Assembly: GCA_021613375.1 (NCBI GenBank)
Contig: CM038709.1
Coordinates: 41,254,656-41,318,655 of the forward strand
Source: Megaleporinus macrocephalus
Lineage: Eukaryota > Chordata > Actinopteri > Characiformes > Anostomidae
Direction of reading: 5' to 3'
Length of the DNA: 64,000 nucleotides
The notes beneath the pieces are model-generated. The model was not told the DNA's origin. It saw only the letters and a list, made by a program, of their open reading frames with translations, and made no database searches. Made by a program: the position numbers and the translations under genes. Below are positions 1 through 10,974 of the stretch, piece after piece (positions within the stretch are counted from its first letter, which is position 1; the number at the start of each line of letters is the position of its first letter).

Positions 1-59
1 ACTATATGGACCTAGCTAAGAGTGTAGAGAGTGTGGAATCATTCAGAGTATTCTTATAG

Positions 60-490
60 TTATAGTTTTAAACACTGATCTCACTAAAGAACCCTTGAAG
101 ATCACTCCATGAGAGTAGAACCATGACAAATCAAAGAACGATTGAAATGTTTAAATGGTTCTTTGCATGGTTAAATGCTTCATCTCTACGATGGACAACC
201 AGACACATGGTTCTTTAAAGAGCATATTTAAAAGTGGTCGTATTTCTATATATACCACAAAAAAGCTTTCACTACTGTGATGAGTCAAAGAGCCCTTTAT
301 CTGTATTATATAGAGCTCTTTTTGCTAAGAGTATAAAAAAAAGATCTTTTGAGCATTTAGAAGGTCCTCTGAGTAGTAGTAATCACTGCAGTCACTACAG
401 AAATCAAAGTAGCTCATTGGAAAAATGGTTCTTTTCATGGTCAAATAGTCTCTATGATTAAGAAACTGTTGTATATGTATTTTTTAAAGA
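60..490. repeat. MITE-like repeat rich in GGTTCTTT motifs
   Basis: The stretch repeats variants of TGGTTCTTT, AGAACC and TATATAGAGCTCTTTTT in both orientations, for example near 158, 208, 310 and 427. This resembles the small non-autonomous DNA transposons common in fish that carry AAAGAACC and ATATAGAACC motifs. No clean terminal repeats or target duplication were found, so it is probably old. The open frame across 234-461 has no recognisable similarity. Confidence 0.35.
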
Positions 491-2740
491 ACTACAAAAA
501 ACGTTTTTCTTTATAGTTCCAATCATGGATGAGGCATTTGCTGGTGTGGACAATTACTTTTTCGAAATTCCCATGTGGAAAAGACCTCTGGACACCAGAT
601 GAATGTCCCCCCAGTGACCACAGCCATATTCTTTGGCAGAAGTGTAATGGGCCGAACTGCTGTTGCCCAAGATTTGGTGACATTTGGTACATTTAATGAT
701 GCTGTAGCCCAACACTAGTTTCTAAAACCAAGAAATAACCTAATATATAAAATTTGCAATTTGGACCGTTTTCCTTCAGCGAACTTTAAAAAAGTTTTTA
801 ATTATTTTATGGAAGTTGGCCAAATGTTCCAATTCTGCTAATTTGTGAAAGTGTTTTTTTTATTTTTTCATCTGTTTCACATGTTGTGTGTGGCCAAATT
901 GTGTGGACAACAAGCATTTAAGCATATCTGTAGGCAATCGAACGCAGATGTTACAGAAGGTCCCCACCATGTGCAATAGAAAAGTAATAATTACTTCTTA
1001 ACTGTGAACAATTTAGCGCCAAATCAAACGAATAACTGCTCTGATCTCAGCCCAACTTGGAAAACAATGCCTTCACTTTATGTTTGCTTGTATGTAATAA
1101 GAAACATAAACTGGGTTTATTAGGAACCAGTGGTAAAGCGTGATGCAACCTCTTCAAAAACCCAAACCGCCCGAGATGCAGTGTGGGCCTTAAGTGAGCT
1201 CAGGCCGCAGCGTTGTAACGCCAGAGCGACTGTGTTAGTAATGCGACCAGACGCAACATAAACAAAACCACAAACAAACAAGCTCCAACATCGCTAGCTG
1301 TGTTAAAGCACTGGATGGGCCCTCCCCCTCTTTTGTCTCTTGTCTTTCGTCTCCTCCTCTGGGTCTCTCGTTCCTCTCTGGAATAGCTGGGACTGACTTT
1401 TGAGAATTCATAGAGCGAGAGCAGTTGTTTAATCTATCATTGATGACATTTGAATACATTACACCCAGTCGCCAGTCTTTCCCGAGCTGAAAAATTCCTA
1501 TTCAACCGCTGACAAATACGAGACTAAGCGGGAACATATGCAGGGGGAGATGTAAGGACCAGCGCAGTGCTAGCTGCTAACAGTGAGGCTTTGAAACTTT
1601 AATCGATAGTAGTCAAGTTCATATCTATTGAATTCAATTACATTGAGTACCCAAAATGACCCTAAATGCTATGTGAATTAAGCTCCGTCAGCTTTGAGCA
1701 AGAGATTAAACCTCTTTTGGTAGTTCATAAAAACACTGTAATACTCATAATGTTCTGTTTCATGGTTCATTTCTTCGTCTAGCAGAAATTTAAAATCATA
1801 TTTATTATTAAAATTATTATATTAATAAATGTATGTGTCTTAAGTTAGTTCTATCTTTTAACTTGGAAGCAAATAATGGCTGAATACCAGTGATAGCTAA
1901 TCACCATATACCAGCTTAATTAGGCTTAATTAGAATATTTTAGAAGTTATGTAAAATTTATAATTCACCATAATTACTGCTTAATAAAATAGTAATAACA
2001 CTGAACTTAAACATATCTATAACCTTGTAAACCTTGTATGCTTCTTCTTGGAAGATGGATACTGGATTACCCTAGTTATATCATGTTCATGTCATTGGTT
2101 ATCCACTACTGATTTGTTGAGACTTAAGTAGCACAGGCTAATTAACAGCTGCTCAACACTCTGTGGATGTTCTTCTCCTCTTCAGGAGGTGCCACATATT
2201 AGTGGTCCGCCTATTAGTGACCTCTGCTTTATACTTTTGTCAGTCATATAAACTATTTGGCAACTATAGACTTTAGTTTGCTGTTGCATTGGTCCCAATG
2301 TTATAAATAATATTAGCCTATTCACTTGTGTTAATTAAGTTGTGCATTTTGAGCTTTGAAAGCCAGTGATGACCAATTACCAATCATGCTCAGTTACCTG
2401 GTTCTCTGGAAGATTCTTATTACACCCTATAACTGCTTAATAATATAATCCAAGAAGGCAGTTAATAATGAACTACTATTTTAATGCCTTATAGACACAT
2501 AAGCACTGCATTTCCACCCAAAACCAGCAGCGAACCAGGATCCTTAAGCCTCGGCCCTCTCCCCCAAGACCCTGACCCGTCTGAGACGACAGAAATGCAA
2601 CAAACAATAACATCTGTACAACAAAGATAGCTTCTTAAGCAAAATAAGGTCCCTCCTTATAAATAACCGAACATCACACTGCACGTTTTGAGTTTTCAGA
2701 GGGGTCGGTTTTGACTGTTTGGGGACGGGACATGGGCTTC
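491..2740. other. No gene seen; mostly single-copy AT-rich DNA
   Basis: No exon-like open frame or recognisable protein was found on either strand. The segments near 1873-1985 and 2355-2475 share loosely similar wording (CCAGTGATRRCYAAT..., then ACTGCTTAATAA), which suggests an old duplication about 480 bp apart. The part at 1140-1480 is richer in CpG and reads as single-copy DNA. Nothing else can be supported. Confidence 0.4.
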
Positions 2741-3045
2741 CATCGTGACTCAGCAAACTAGCTAGTGGTGGTAGCCTAGTGCTAGCTAGCTGTTTCTCCA
2801 GCTAGCGTCGTCACAGTGGGCGGAAATGATCATACAGTTAAGCCCGCCCACTCAGAGGGAAGATATGATTGGTCAGTTTTACTGTCATTTGAAATTGGTA
2901 TTACGCTGAATTATAACTGCCTGGTCCCCTCTGTACATGAACAGCGGGACCACCAATCACCAGCATTCTGCGGAGTCATCACAGTCCTTATAGGGGGCAG
3001 GCTTCCACTTAACCCCTAACGCTCCAACACAGATTAAATAGGAAT

Positions 3046-3046
<1 letters not shown>
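2741..3046 (+). repeat. Dispersed repeat A, copy 1 (inverted partner at 42993-43305)
   Basis: About 300 bp match the reverse complement of 42993-43305 at roughly nine bases in ten by eye, running from CATCGTGACTCAGC to CGCTCCAACACAGATT. The partner carries a short extra segment (GATACAGACTCACAG) that is missing here. The element contains the GATTGGTCAG inverted CCAAT motif and a CTAGCTAG-rich start. Both copies lie next to a TA microsatellite. I could not assign it to a transposon class. Confidence 0.75.
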
Positions 3047-3048
<2 letters not shown>

Positions 3049-3140
<92 letters not shown>

Positions 3141-3163
3141 GATAGATAGATAGATAGATAGAT
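3049..3163. repeat. Microsatellite (TA)n followed by (GATA)n
   Basis: A run of about 45 TA units with one TG interruption near 3126 leads into about six GATA units and then TATGTGTGTG. It directly follows dispersed repeat A. Confidence 0.97.
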
Positions 3164-3540
3164 ATGTGTGTGTTTGTTAAGAATATTTTAGGCCCTCTCA
3201 GAGGGTGTAGAGGGCCATGACGGTTCCCCACTGCCTAAAACTGTGGTAAAAATACTTTTTTTATGGGTGCGGGACGTCTCTGCATACCAAATGGGATGCG
3301 CCGCACAAAATGTAATTTTGCTTTTTTTTTTAAAAATTGCAATTTGATGCACAAAGTGCCTAAAAATGAGCAATAAAGGTGTTTTATGTGCTCTTGTAGG
3401 TGTTTGGTATTAAAATGTACTTCCTTCAGTTCTTTTTCATTAAAATGGGTTTAAGCCATCTGGGTGTTCTTCCGTTCCTGCAGCCTAGAGTTGCACACAT
3501 GTGTATAGGAGTGTGTGTATGTGTGTGTGTGTGTGTAACC
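3164..3540. other. No gene seen; short TG microsatellite near the end
   Basis: Single-copy sequence with a T-rich stretch at 3322-3335 and an interrupted (GT)n run at about 3508-3536. No coding similarity was seen. Confidence 0.5.
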
Positions 3541-4760
3541 TAGAGAACAATAGAATGCAAATCCAGGAAAGAAATGGCAGGAGGGAGCGATAGAGAGAGA
3601 GAAAAATGGCATGTCAATATTATTAGTATTCTTCAGAAGTGCTTATTGGGTTTCTGCCTTTTTGTGGAAAATAGGCCTCCAGAGACGGGTGGCATATTGG
3701 ACCCCCTAAAACCACCAGTGTGTCTTTCAACACACACACACGCTCTCTCGCTCTCGCACACTCGTCTCCCGGTGCCTGTCTCGCCCCCCGCTGCGCACAC
3801 ACACTCTTGGAACACGGTGGCCGCAGGGACAGACATAATTATATTAATTGTTAACATAATGACGCATTTATTTTTAATGCGTTCCTTCTGGTAATTAGGG
3901 TGTAGGTACCTAAGGCTTTAAATAGACTTGCCCCCTCTCTCTCTCTCTCTTTCTCTCTGTTTCACATTTTCATGCATATTACTCTGTTCTTTGTGCTATC
4001 GTCCCTGATGCTTTGCTGGCAGCTTCAAAGGAACACCATTTTGTTGCTCTTAAACAATTCCCTCACAGGTGTTCCCACATGGAGAAATGTCATAATTAAT
4101 AGATCAGGCCTTTATTATTTTAGTATGGCGTGCTGTTCGTACTACGAGTAGCTCTCTTGCTCTCTCTCCCTCTCTCTCTCTGGCTCGCCCCGCTCTCTAA
4201 GGCTGAGTCCATTAAAATGTACAGTGATTTTCTCGCTTTTAGGGAGAAGTGAGCGGCACGAGTGGAGCTAAGATGGACGAGTAATGGGGAAGAGATGTTT
4301 GCAAGGTGTGAGGCGCGGAGAATGAGAAAAGCTCCAGGTGCTGAAGGGAGCGGAGAAGAAAAAAGGCCAACGCTGTTGCTCTCAGCAACGGCAGCCGACT
4401 GAATTAGCTTTAGCCACAATTCTGTTTTTGGCCAGGGTGGCCTGAGGGTCCGAGCACAGGCCTAATTCTCTTAGCACATTACCAGGCCGGCCAAGGGAAT
4501 GCTTTCATGATGAAAATAGCCTAATTACACCCAAACAAGGTCTCTTTTGCCAGCTCCTCTTCCAGATCCTGGTATGACCGGGCCCAGATGGGTCCACAGT
4601 TTTAACAGTGGCCAGGAGTAAACCCATGCCATGTTCGCAGTGGCCCCCTAATCCATATAGAAGTTGAAAGACTATTATAAGCAAAGCAAATGGAAATGAA
4701 CGGTTGGCTATGTATACTTATTAACAAAAACAAAGTCACCAAGAAGGAGTTCTTGGAATA
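3541..4760. other. Single-copy block, possible regulatory sequence
   Basis: No gene is recognisable. Apart from short CA and CT runs (3729-3744, 3933-3958, 4151-4180), the block is not repetitive. It contains several TAATTA or ATTAAT homeodomain-core motifs, for example near 3837, 3892, 4093 and 4523. Such composition fits a conserved non-coding element, but this rests on motif density alone; homeodomain cores are common by chance in AT-rich DNA. Confidence 0.3.
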
Positions 4761-4810
4761 TTACAGCAGGAGGAGAAGTTTATTGGGGAAAACTATACTA
4801 TTAAAATGAG

Positions 4811-5470
4811 GCTCTAGTTCCCTGTTGGGCTTCTCTAGCCTGGATACAAGATACAGTTGGATATGAAGGCATGCAGGTTCGGTATGGCATCCTTCATCAC
4901 GTTTGCCCAGAGATGCTGCAGCTGGGCCTGTAGATCCTGAACACTTGCAGGTTGCTGAAGCTGACGTCTCAGCTGGTCCCATACACGCTCAAATGGCAAT
5001 AAATCTGGTGAACAGGCAGGACAAGGAGGTGTTCCAGTCTGGCGGAGACATTCCTGAGAACCCCTTGCTGTGTGTGGAGCGTTATCCTGCTGGAAGTACT
5101 GCCTTGAGAGGCAACATATGTGGCCACAGGATTTTCCACTACTAGGGCCCGACTGTCATATGCAATGTTCACATCATCACATCAGCAGTTGGGGGTCCGG
5201 ATTGATGCACAACTGCAACCCGACCATCGTCAGATCTCAAACAGATCCTGGATTTGTCACAAACAATGATATGTTTCCTGTCTGTAGCAGTCCTGGGCAC
5301 TGTGGATATAGCTTGTACTTGTTGATGGTTAAACAATCCTTTCTACTGGTGGTCTGTCTGTGTGGTCTGGAGCCTGTTGACCATGTATGTATGTCCTCAT
5401 TTAACCACTGCTTCCAACATCTAACAGCTTGGTCAAAATGTCCTAGTGGGCAATTCATATTAAATATGAA
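4811..5470 (-). pseudogene. Decayed Tc1/mariner-like transposase
   Basis: On the minus strand, N- to C-terminal pieces appear in the right order. Around 5458-5320 lies a linker or DNA-binding part (VRCWKQWLNEDIHTW and a GSRPHRQTTSRKD stretch). Around 5275-5220 is the first acidic motif (IIVCDKSRICL; D codon at 5256-5258). The second follows (QQDNAPHTAR; D at 5084-5086), then the third (SPDLLPFERVWDQL; E at 4988-4990), and a C-terminal helical tail near 4975-4840. The second D and the E share a frame with 31 residues between them, against the usual 34, so a few codons are lost. The first D is in a different frame, and a long section between the DNA-binding part and the catalytic core is missing. 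Such enzymes cut and paste their own transposon at TA sites; this copy cannot encode a working one. No terminal inverted repeats were found. It is unrelated in detail to the copy at 53.8 kb. Confidence 0.85.
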
Positions 5471-5480
5471 TTGGTATTGA

Positions 5481-5929
5481 ATTGGTATGGTATTAAACTT
5501 GAGTGAAAGACAGAAGATAAAAATATGATCCCGCTTAAAAACCTCTGAGAACTATGTGGGCATGGCTAATTAGCAGCTTGATGGACAGCTGTCTGTCCAA
5601 CACTCCCAGCTTGCTTTGCCCATCATACACAACAACAAAAAAAGTCATAGATGAAGAGATGTGCAGATCGCCGTAGCAATGCATGAATGAAGGACAAACA
5701 AACAACGTTAATGTGCAGATAAAGGAACTAATGGGTTACAGGCTGTGTAGCTTGCTTGCGTTTGGCTATACAGAGTTAGTTTGGCTTGTGCTACCTTTCT
5801 CTGACTTGCAAACTGTGCATGGGTGGGGCATGAGCTTTCAGCCTTGTGATTGGTCAGGTGAATGCTTACGGAAGTGCTGACCAAGATTCGGACTGCACAG
5901 TTTACATGAAGAGGAGAAAAATATCATCG
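5481..5929. other. No gene seen
   Basis: Mixed-composition DNA with a short piece near 5552-5625 (GGCATGGCTAATTAGCAGC onward) that reads like a degraded repeat. No coding similarity was seen. Confidence 0.4.
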
Positions 5930-6200
5930 CGATCCAAAGAAAAACAAGTAAATTGCAACTTCACAGGAGGAGACAAAAACTGTCTTTACTTTTAGTGTAA
6001 GTCAATAGAACCAGAACTCTTTCCAAGCTACTTTGAGATGTTTTTTTTGATCCATTCATCATGAAACTTCTACAGAATATAAAGGGTGTCTGTGGTGTTC
6101 AATTAATATGGAAAAATGAAAATGGACAAAAATGGAGATTTTTTCTTTGGACATGATGCTATAGTAGTAATTCACTGGGACAGTATTCAAAAGGTATACT
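5930..6200 (+). repeat. MITE-like repeat C, copy 1 (second copy at 24600-24860)
   Basis: The order of motifs matches the 24.6-kb copy: AGAAAAACAAGT, then CTTTACTTTYARTG, AGTCAATAGAACCAGAA, TTTCCAAGCTA, a CCATTCATCATGRAA segment, ATATAAAGGG, and an A-rich end with GAAAAATGAAAATGGACA. The pattern resembles a widespread non-autonomous fish DNA element. No terminal repeats are clear. Confidence 0.55.
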
Positions 6201-7235
6201 TGCATGTTCAATGTCGATATACAAGAACTAGACTGAACTAATTAGACACAGATTTAGGTTCTTTGGGTCTTTAATCTTGATCTGGGCAACGGGCTCATAG
6301 GCTGCTCTGCTTGTCTCTGTGCTGGCTAGATCCTATACAGTGCACAGTATTTGTGTTACTGAGGACTCATCGATCCATTCATCAGACTAGAGTAATCAAG
6401 CCCGCATGCTCTCCCAAGTGGTGGTCTGATCTAGGTCAAGTAAGTGAACGCAAACAAAGGCTTGGATCAGGAAATCAAGCTTTTTTCTCTTATTTCAGTG
6501 CAAAGCAGACTTGTGAGTACAGCAGACGTGTTGCAAGCAATGTTGCATTGTGTCTAAACCTTTGTAGCATTTCGTAATGAATGGAAAGGTCAGAAAAAAA
6601 AAAGAAAAACATTACAAGGTTTTCTTTTGGCTACAATGGGCTCTAGTTGATGTTTGGCTGTATTATTATGAACAGTGATATGAAGTCCTTCAACCACCTT
6701 CTTCTGTCGTAGGAAACGTCGTGTTGCATCGATTTTACCGAGTTACGGCGTTCGCGCAGCATTGTCAAAATCACGTCAACATATTGACACTCCCCATGAC
6801 AGAGCGGCAGCACATAACATATTAAACACTGTAAAACACCATCGATTCTTCTCGTTACTGCGAGAGTTTGACGTTTCTGGTGTCTCCTCACTGAAAAATC
6901 AATGCAAGACAACTTTGACTGGCTGCCACAGGAATGCTGGTCTATTTATCATAATACGGAACACCGGCTTGGAGGAATGACAGATCGAAGCACCTGATGA
7001 GATCAAACAATAAAGAGAGACAGAGAAGGAAAAGTCTAGTGAAGATTTATTAAATATTTCTCGACTGGAGGGAAGACATATTTATTCTTGAGGGGGATTT
7101 TTTTTGCCACTATATTATGTAGAAAGGGCACCTTTCCATATATTTCCATACATTAGAGATGTTTTCTCTATCGTCGCAGTCATAATCAGGCCTCCGGTTT
7201 CTTTTTAGGAGAACTTTCTTAATGTTTAAGAGTAC
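6201..7235. other. No gene seen
   Basis: Single-copy sequence with a few A- and T-runs (6591-6608, 7098-7106). The open frames here are short and show no recognisable family. Nothing else was found. Confidence 0.4.
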
Positions 7236-7790
7236 AACCCGGTTTCCAAAGAAGTTGTGATGCTGTGCAGGATGTGAATATGAACAGAATGGGGTGGTGT
7301 GGAAATCATTTAAAACCTATATTCACCCAAACAAAGTACATTTGAAGTTGATGCCACTTTTCCAAAAAGTTGGTTCAGGCTGATGTTCTCTCAACAGCAC
7401 TCTGTAGGCATTTGGGAACTGAGCAGTAATCGTTGTAGTTATTCTTGGGTTTCAGTTCTTAGTTTGGGCTGATTGTTTCAGTGGGTGACCAGTCTAGACT
7501 TATCTGCAAGCAGGCTAGCTATGCTGTTGTAGTACATACAGAATATGGTTTATCGTATTGCTGAATCAAGCAAGGTCTTCCCTGAAAAAGACGTCATCTA
7601 GATGGCAGCATATGTCGCTCCATAATGATGCCTTCACAGATGTGCAAGTCAACCATTCCTCATCCAATGCTATCACAGATGCTGGCTTATGAACTGTGTG
7701 CTGATAACAAGCTGGACGGTCCCTCAACTTTTTAATCCAGAGGACATGGCATGCATGGACATGGAACATGGCATGCAAGACTCTGCCACA
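7236..7790 (+). repeat. Degraded teleost DNA-transposon-like repeat F, copy 1
   Basis: It opens with TACAACCCGGTTTCCAAAG and continues with TTCCAAAAAGTTGG, then CCTGAAAAAGACGTCATCT, ATGGCAGCATATG, and a GCTGGCTTATGAACTGTG segment. The same CTGAAAAAGACG...GGCAGCATATG pair occurs at 32.2 kb. The opening resembles the TACAACCCCAATTCC repeats of many fish genomes. It is internally deleted and the right border is uncertain. Confidence 0.6.
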
Positions 7791-8029
7791 TTTATGCTAA
7801 TCATGTTACTGAGTATAGATATGTATTGTTATTTGTTTTTGGCTTTCAGCCAGATCTTCGCTGTGTAACTTGTTTCATAGTTTTAGAAATATCAACTCCA
7901 TTCCAACTTCAGATTGTCTGATTCTGGCTTGTATACAGCTTTTTGATCAGATGTTCAGAAAACAACAGATATTTTCCAGAATTTTTTTTTCCAATAGAGA
8001 ATGAATAGAGTAGAAAAGTACACGCCAAT
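7791..8029. other. No gene seen
   Basis: Single-copy AT-rich sequence without recognisable features. Confidence 0.4.
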
Positions 8030-8345
8030 CATCTCCTTTTCCCCTATTGAGCCCCTTTTTTATTTTGGACACAGCCAAACCTCATGGTTACGTTTAACCT
8101 ACAGCCTCCGAACTGTGTACTTACTTAAGTAATTAAGACATACCCACCCGTACTCCTCTATTCATCGTTTATCCATTCTTTGTTACTCCCATATAGTCCC
8201 ATTCATTTTTGGGCCCACACAAACATCGTGATTTTGTTTAACCAACAACCACATAACTGCCTGTACTCACTCAGGAAACATCCCCAAACACACTGAACCG
8301 CACTCCTTTACTTGTAGTTTATTCATCCCTGCGCAGCCATCCTGC
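8030..8345 (+). repeat. Repeat B: two degraded tandem units
   Basis: Two consecutive segments (about 8030-8180 and 8190-8345) have the same layout: CCTATTGAGCCCC or CATATAGTCCC, a TTTTTGG stretch, ACACARMCA, GTTTAACC, and TACTCCTCTATTCATC or CACTCCTTTACTTGTAG. The second unit aligns with 39003-39228 and 42648-42834. It keeps the CCCATTCATTTTTG junction that is split by an LTR at 42.3 kb, so it serves as an empty-site reference. Confidence 0.6.
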
Positions 8346-8855
8346 ATTTCCTGAAGGAAATGCACTTTTCTAGTTAGTTATGAGATGTTCCACCACAACT
8401 AAAACATGTTATTGGTGTCAAATTCAAAATAGTTTTTCATTTGATATGTTGTCTTAGTACTATTTACCCCAACTTATTTAGAAGTGAGGTTCTACTCTTA
8501 CATAAAGTATTTCTGTTGGTCCATTCATTGCTACTCATGCAAAACAAAAGCCTAACCCTAGTCTCAGTATCTAAAGAAATAATGTAATTACTATATAAAG
8601 GAAGACTTCAGAAAAAGGCTACAATCTCAAAAAAGTAGTAAAATTGGTTTTACTTGCAAAAAATGCAGAGTTAAGGAAGAAAGGGGCTTCAGGAGTAACA
8701 ACAGTCTGGGCATTCCCTTTCGTTTTTTGGTTTGGAGTAAGTGATGTATATTTATTTTATGTGAAAAGCTGATCTGCCCTCAATACACAATTCCACTCTG
8801 CGATGCTGCATCCCAGATGCCTCCAACCCCAGAGAAGTCAACGGCGCTTCTGGAC
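8346..8855. other. No gene seen
   Basis: AT-rich single-copy sequence with no coding similarity. A perfect short palindrome, TTTCCTGAAGGAAA, lies near 8350. Confidence 0.4.
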
Positions 8856-9305
8856 ACAGTTGTCATGCTGGACCCGGAGAGGTGCCGGGGGATGATAGGC
8901 ACGATGAAGGGGTTTGATGCAGGCGCAAAGTTTATCTAAAAGTACTTTAATGGAAAAGATCAAAACAAACACTAAACAAAACAAGAGTATTAACCAAAAC
9001 AGAAACACTGACAAACTAACAGGGTCCATATGTGACAATAGATATTAGACAATAAACCACAAACCACGAAGGAGAGGGCAAAACAGGCAGACTATATACA
9101 CTGGATAACGAGAGGAAACAGGAGACAGCTGGTGACAATGGGAGGTGACAAGGATGGGAACCAGGTGGAGGGCGGAGACAAGGATCACATGACTAATCAG
9201 ACAGAACCACATGGTGAAAGACGTAAACACAAGCACATGAACTACAAACAGAAACGTAAATAAACAGGCAAGGACGAGGGAAACAGGGCAGGACGTGACA
9301 ACAGT
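8856..9305 (-). mobile_element. Solo LTR (probably Ty3/Gypsy type) with 5-bp target duplication
   Basis: The element occupies 8861-9300 (440 bp). Read on the minus strand it begins TGTCACGTCCTGCCCTG and ends CAGCATGACA, so it has the TG...CA ends of an LTR. The same 5 bases, ACAGT, flank it at 8856-8860 and 9301-9305. An ATTAAAG polyadenylation-like signal sits about 90 bp before its 3' end. Related copies lie at 38252-38705 and 42306-42647. No internal retrotransposon sequence is adjacent, so it is a solo LTR left by recombination. Assignment to Gypsy is by resemblance; the 5-bp duplication fits. Confidence 0.85.
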
Positions 9306-10974
9306 AAGGTTTTAGCTGCCATTTGTAAATGTAAGGCTGTATTGTAGTGCTTAACAAAGGTTTAATCATGAGCATGTTCTTCTTTAATAATTTAATGACA
9401 TTAAACACAGTAGAGGGTGAATATCCAAATTCCATCCTCTCTTTCTTTGAGGAACAATTATTTTTCCTTAAATTTGTTGGTGAACTGGCAATCCTAGGCC
9501 CAGCTTTGCTCCTGAAGGACTAGATCTTTACTGGGTCTTGCTTTTGTACCCAATCATGATGCAACTGTTGGTGGTGTCACCAGTTTCAAATCACATCATT
9601 GTTTAATTATTTTAGACCTACACTTTACCTACAAATCCCAACTTACTTGAAAATGTGTTGCAGGCCTGAATGACAGGAATGGAGGTATATTACACTATAC
9701 TGTATACTGTCCACATTCCATGGTGCCTCATTTTCTCCTGATCTTGGAGTTGTATAACGAGTGTGCGAAAGTGTTAAAGCCAATGTCTGAAACCGTCTGT
9801 GATTGAACCTTTGGTTTGCACCAAGCGCTTCGGGTGCTTCTTCCATCTACTGAAAACTGGAAGTGCTTCATGAAAAAAGGGGGAATGAGATATACTATAA
9901 CTTTGAAATAACTCTTATGGGCTTCTAAACATTATCAGTAGGTTATTATCGCCTGGGGCTGTAGACCACTCTACCAACAGCAATTGAGCTGTGATAAGCA
10001 CGCCATAAGCTTGGCAGCAGAGTTCGGCAGCCAGTCGTGCCTTATTATCTCTCGGAGTGAGTACAATGGGAAGCAGGAGAGCCAAGCGTCGCTTCTTTAA
10101 TGGGACAAATATAGACGGAGTTGTCTCAAGTGCGAAGCAGCTCCTTGCATTCGGCTCAGTCTTTCTGAAGAGTCGCAGCACAAGAACGCCAGAACACAAG
10201 TATTCAACCCCTATAGCTTAGAGCATATGGAGCTTATTTATAACCGTACATGAAAAACGCAAGAGATCCGTAGCAAAAGCATGATGCAGTCGGAGTCTAG
10301 GTGAGCCGAACTTTGGAAAAGAGTCGGAATCTAGGCCGTAAACGTGCTATTTTTACTACAGCCGGAAAAAGCAGCGTACCCATAGAAAGAAGTTTGTCGA
10401 CTCTTTCCTGAAGTTTTGAAGGCGAGGCTGGATTTTGGTTCCCAATGAAGCAAAATGCTTGAAAGACTTGGGTAAAGTTGGTTTCCATGTACTCTTATTT
10501 TGATACAATCAGTCATGTTATTGGGCCTGTAATCATGAAATCATGGTATCTCATTGATTACCCTGTAAAGAACATGGTTTGTTAGTTCAACCTAAAAACC
10601 TCATGTGGTAAGAAATGACTTAACTGGCGATTTAACTTAATTCTGACTTTTCAAATCAAGCTAAATGAACAAAATCAACATTTTACACCAGTTCGGACCT
10701 CAAGAATACTTTAAATCAGCCACTTTTTACATTGGTTGATTTGGAAACAAGCCTCAAGTCTATGAGTAAACCCAAAGCTATTCTGAGGGCAGCTGAGAAC
10801 TGGTCACAGTGACTGGGCAGTCTTGGGATGAAAGCTTTCCTAAATATTAGGCTGATGTAGGACATCGTAGGACATCATTGTTTCGACACTGAATCTCATG
10901 GATGGAGATAAGCCTGAAAATAAACCCTTCCAACCCTGGGGCTGTGTCCAGAAACCCTGGAAGTGATGGCTTTT
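9306..10974. other. No gene seen; single-copy DNA
   Basis: No repeat or coding match was recognised. The part at about 9910-10480 has balanced composition and several CpGs, for example around 10020-10130, and might be regulatory; there is no direct evidence. Confidence 0.35.

Noticed and set aside
2816..3019. Two related 67-69 codon open frames at 2.8 kb and 43.0-43.2 kb as a gene pair
   Set aside because: They lie within dispersed repeat A, share indels with it that are not codon-aware, and have no recognisable domain.
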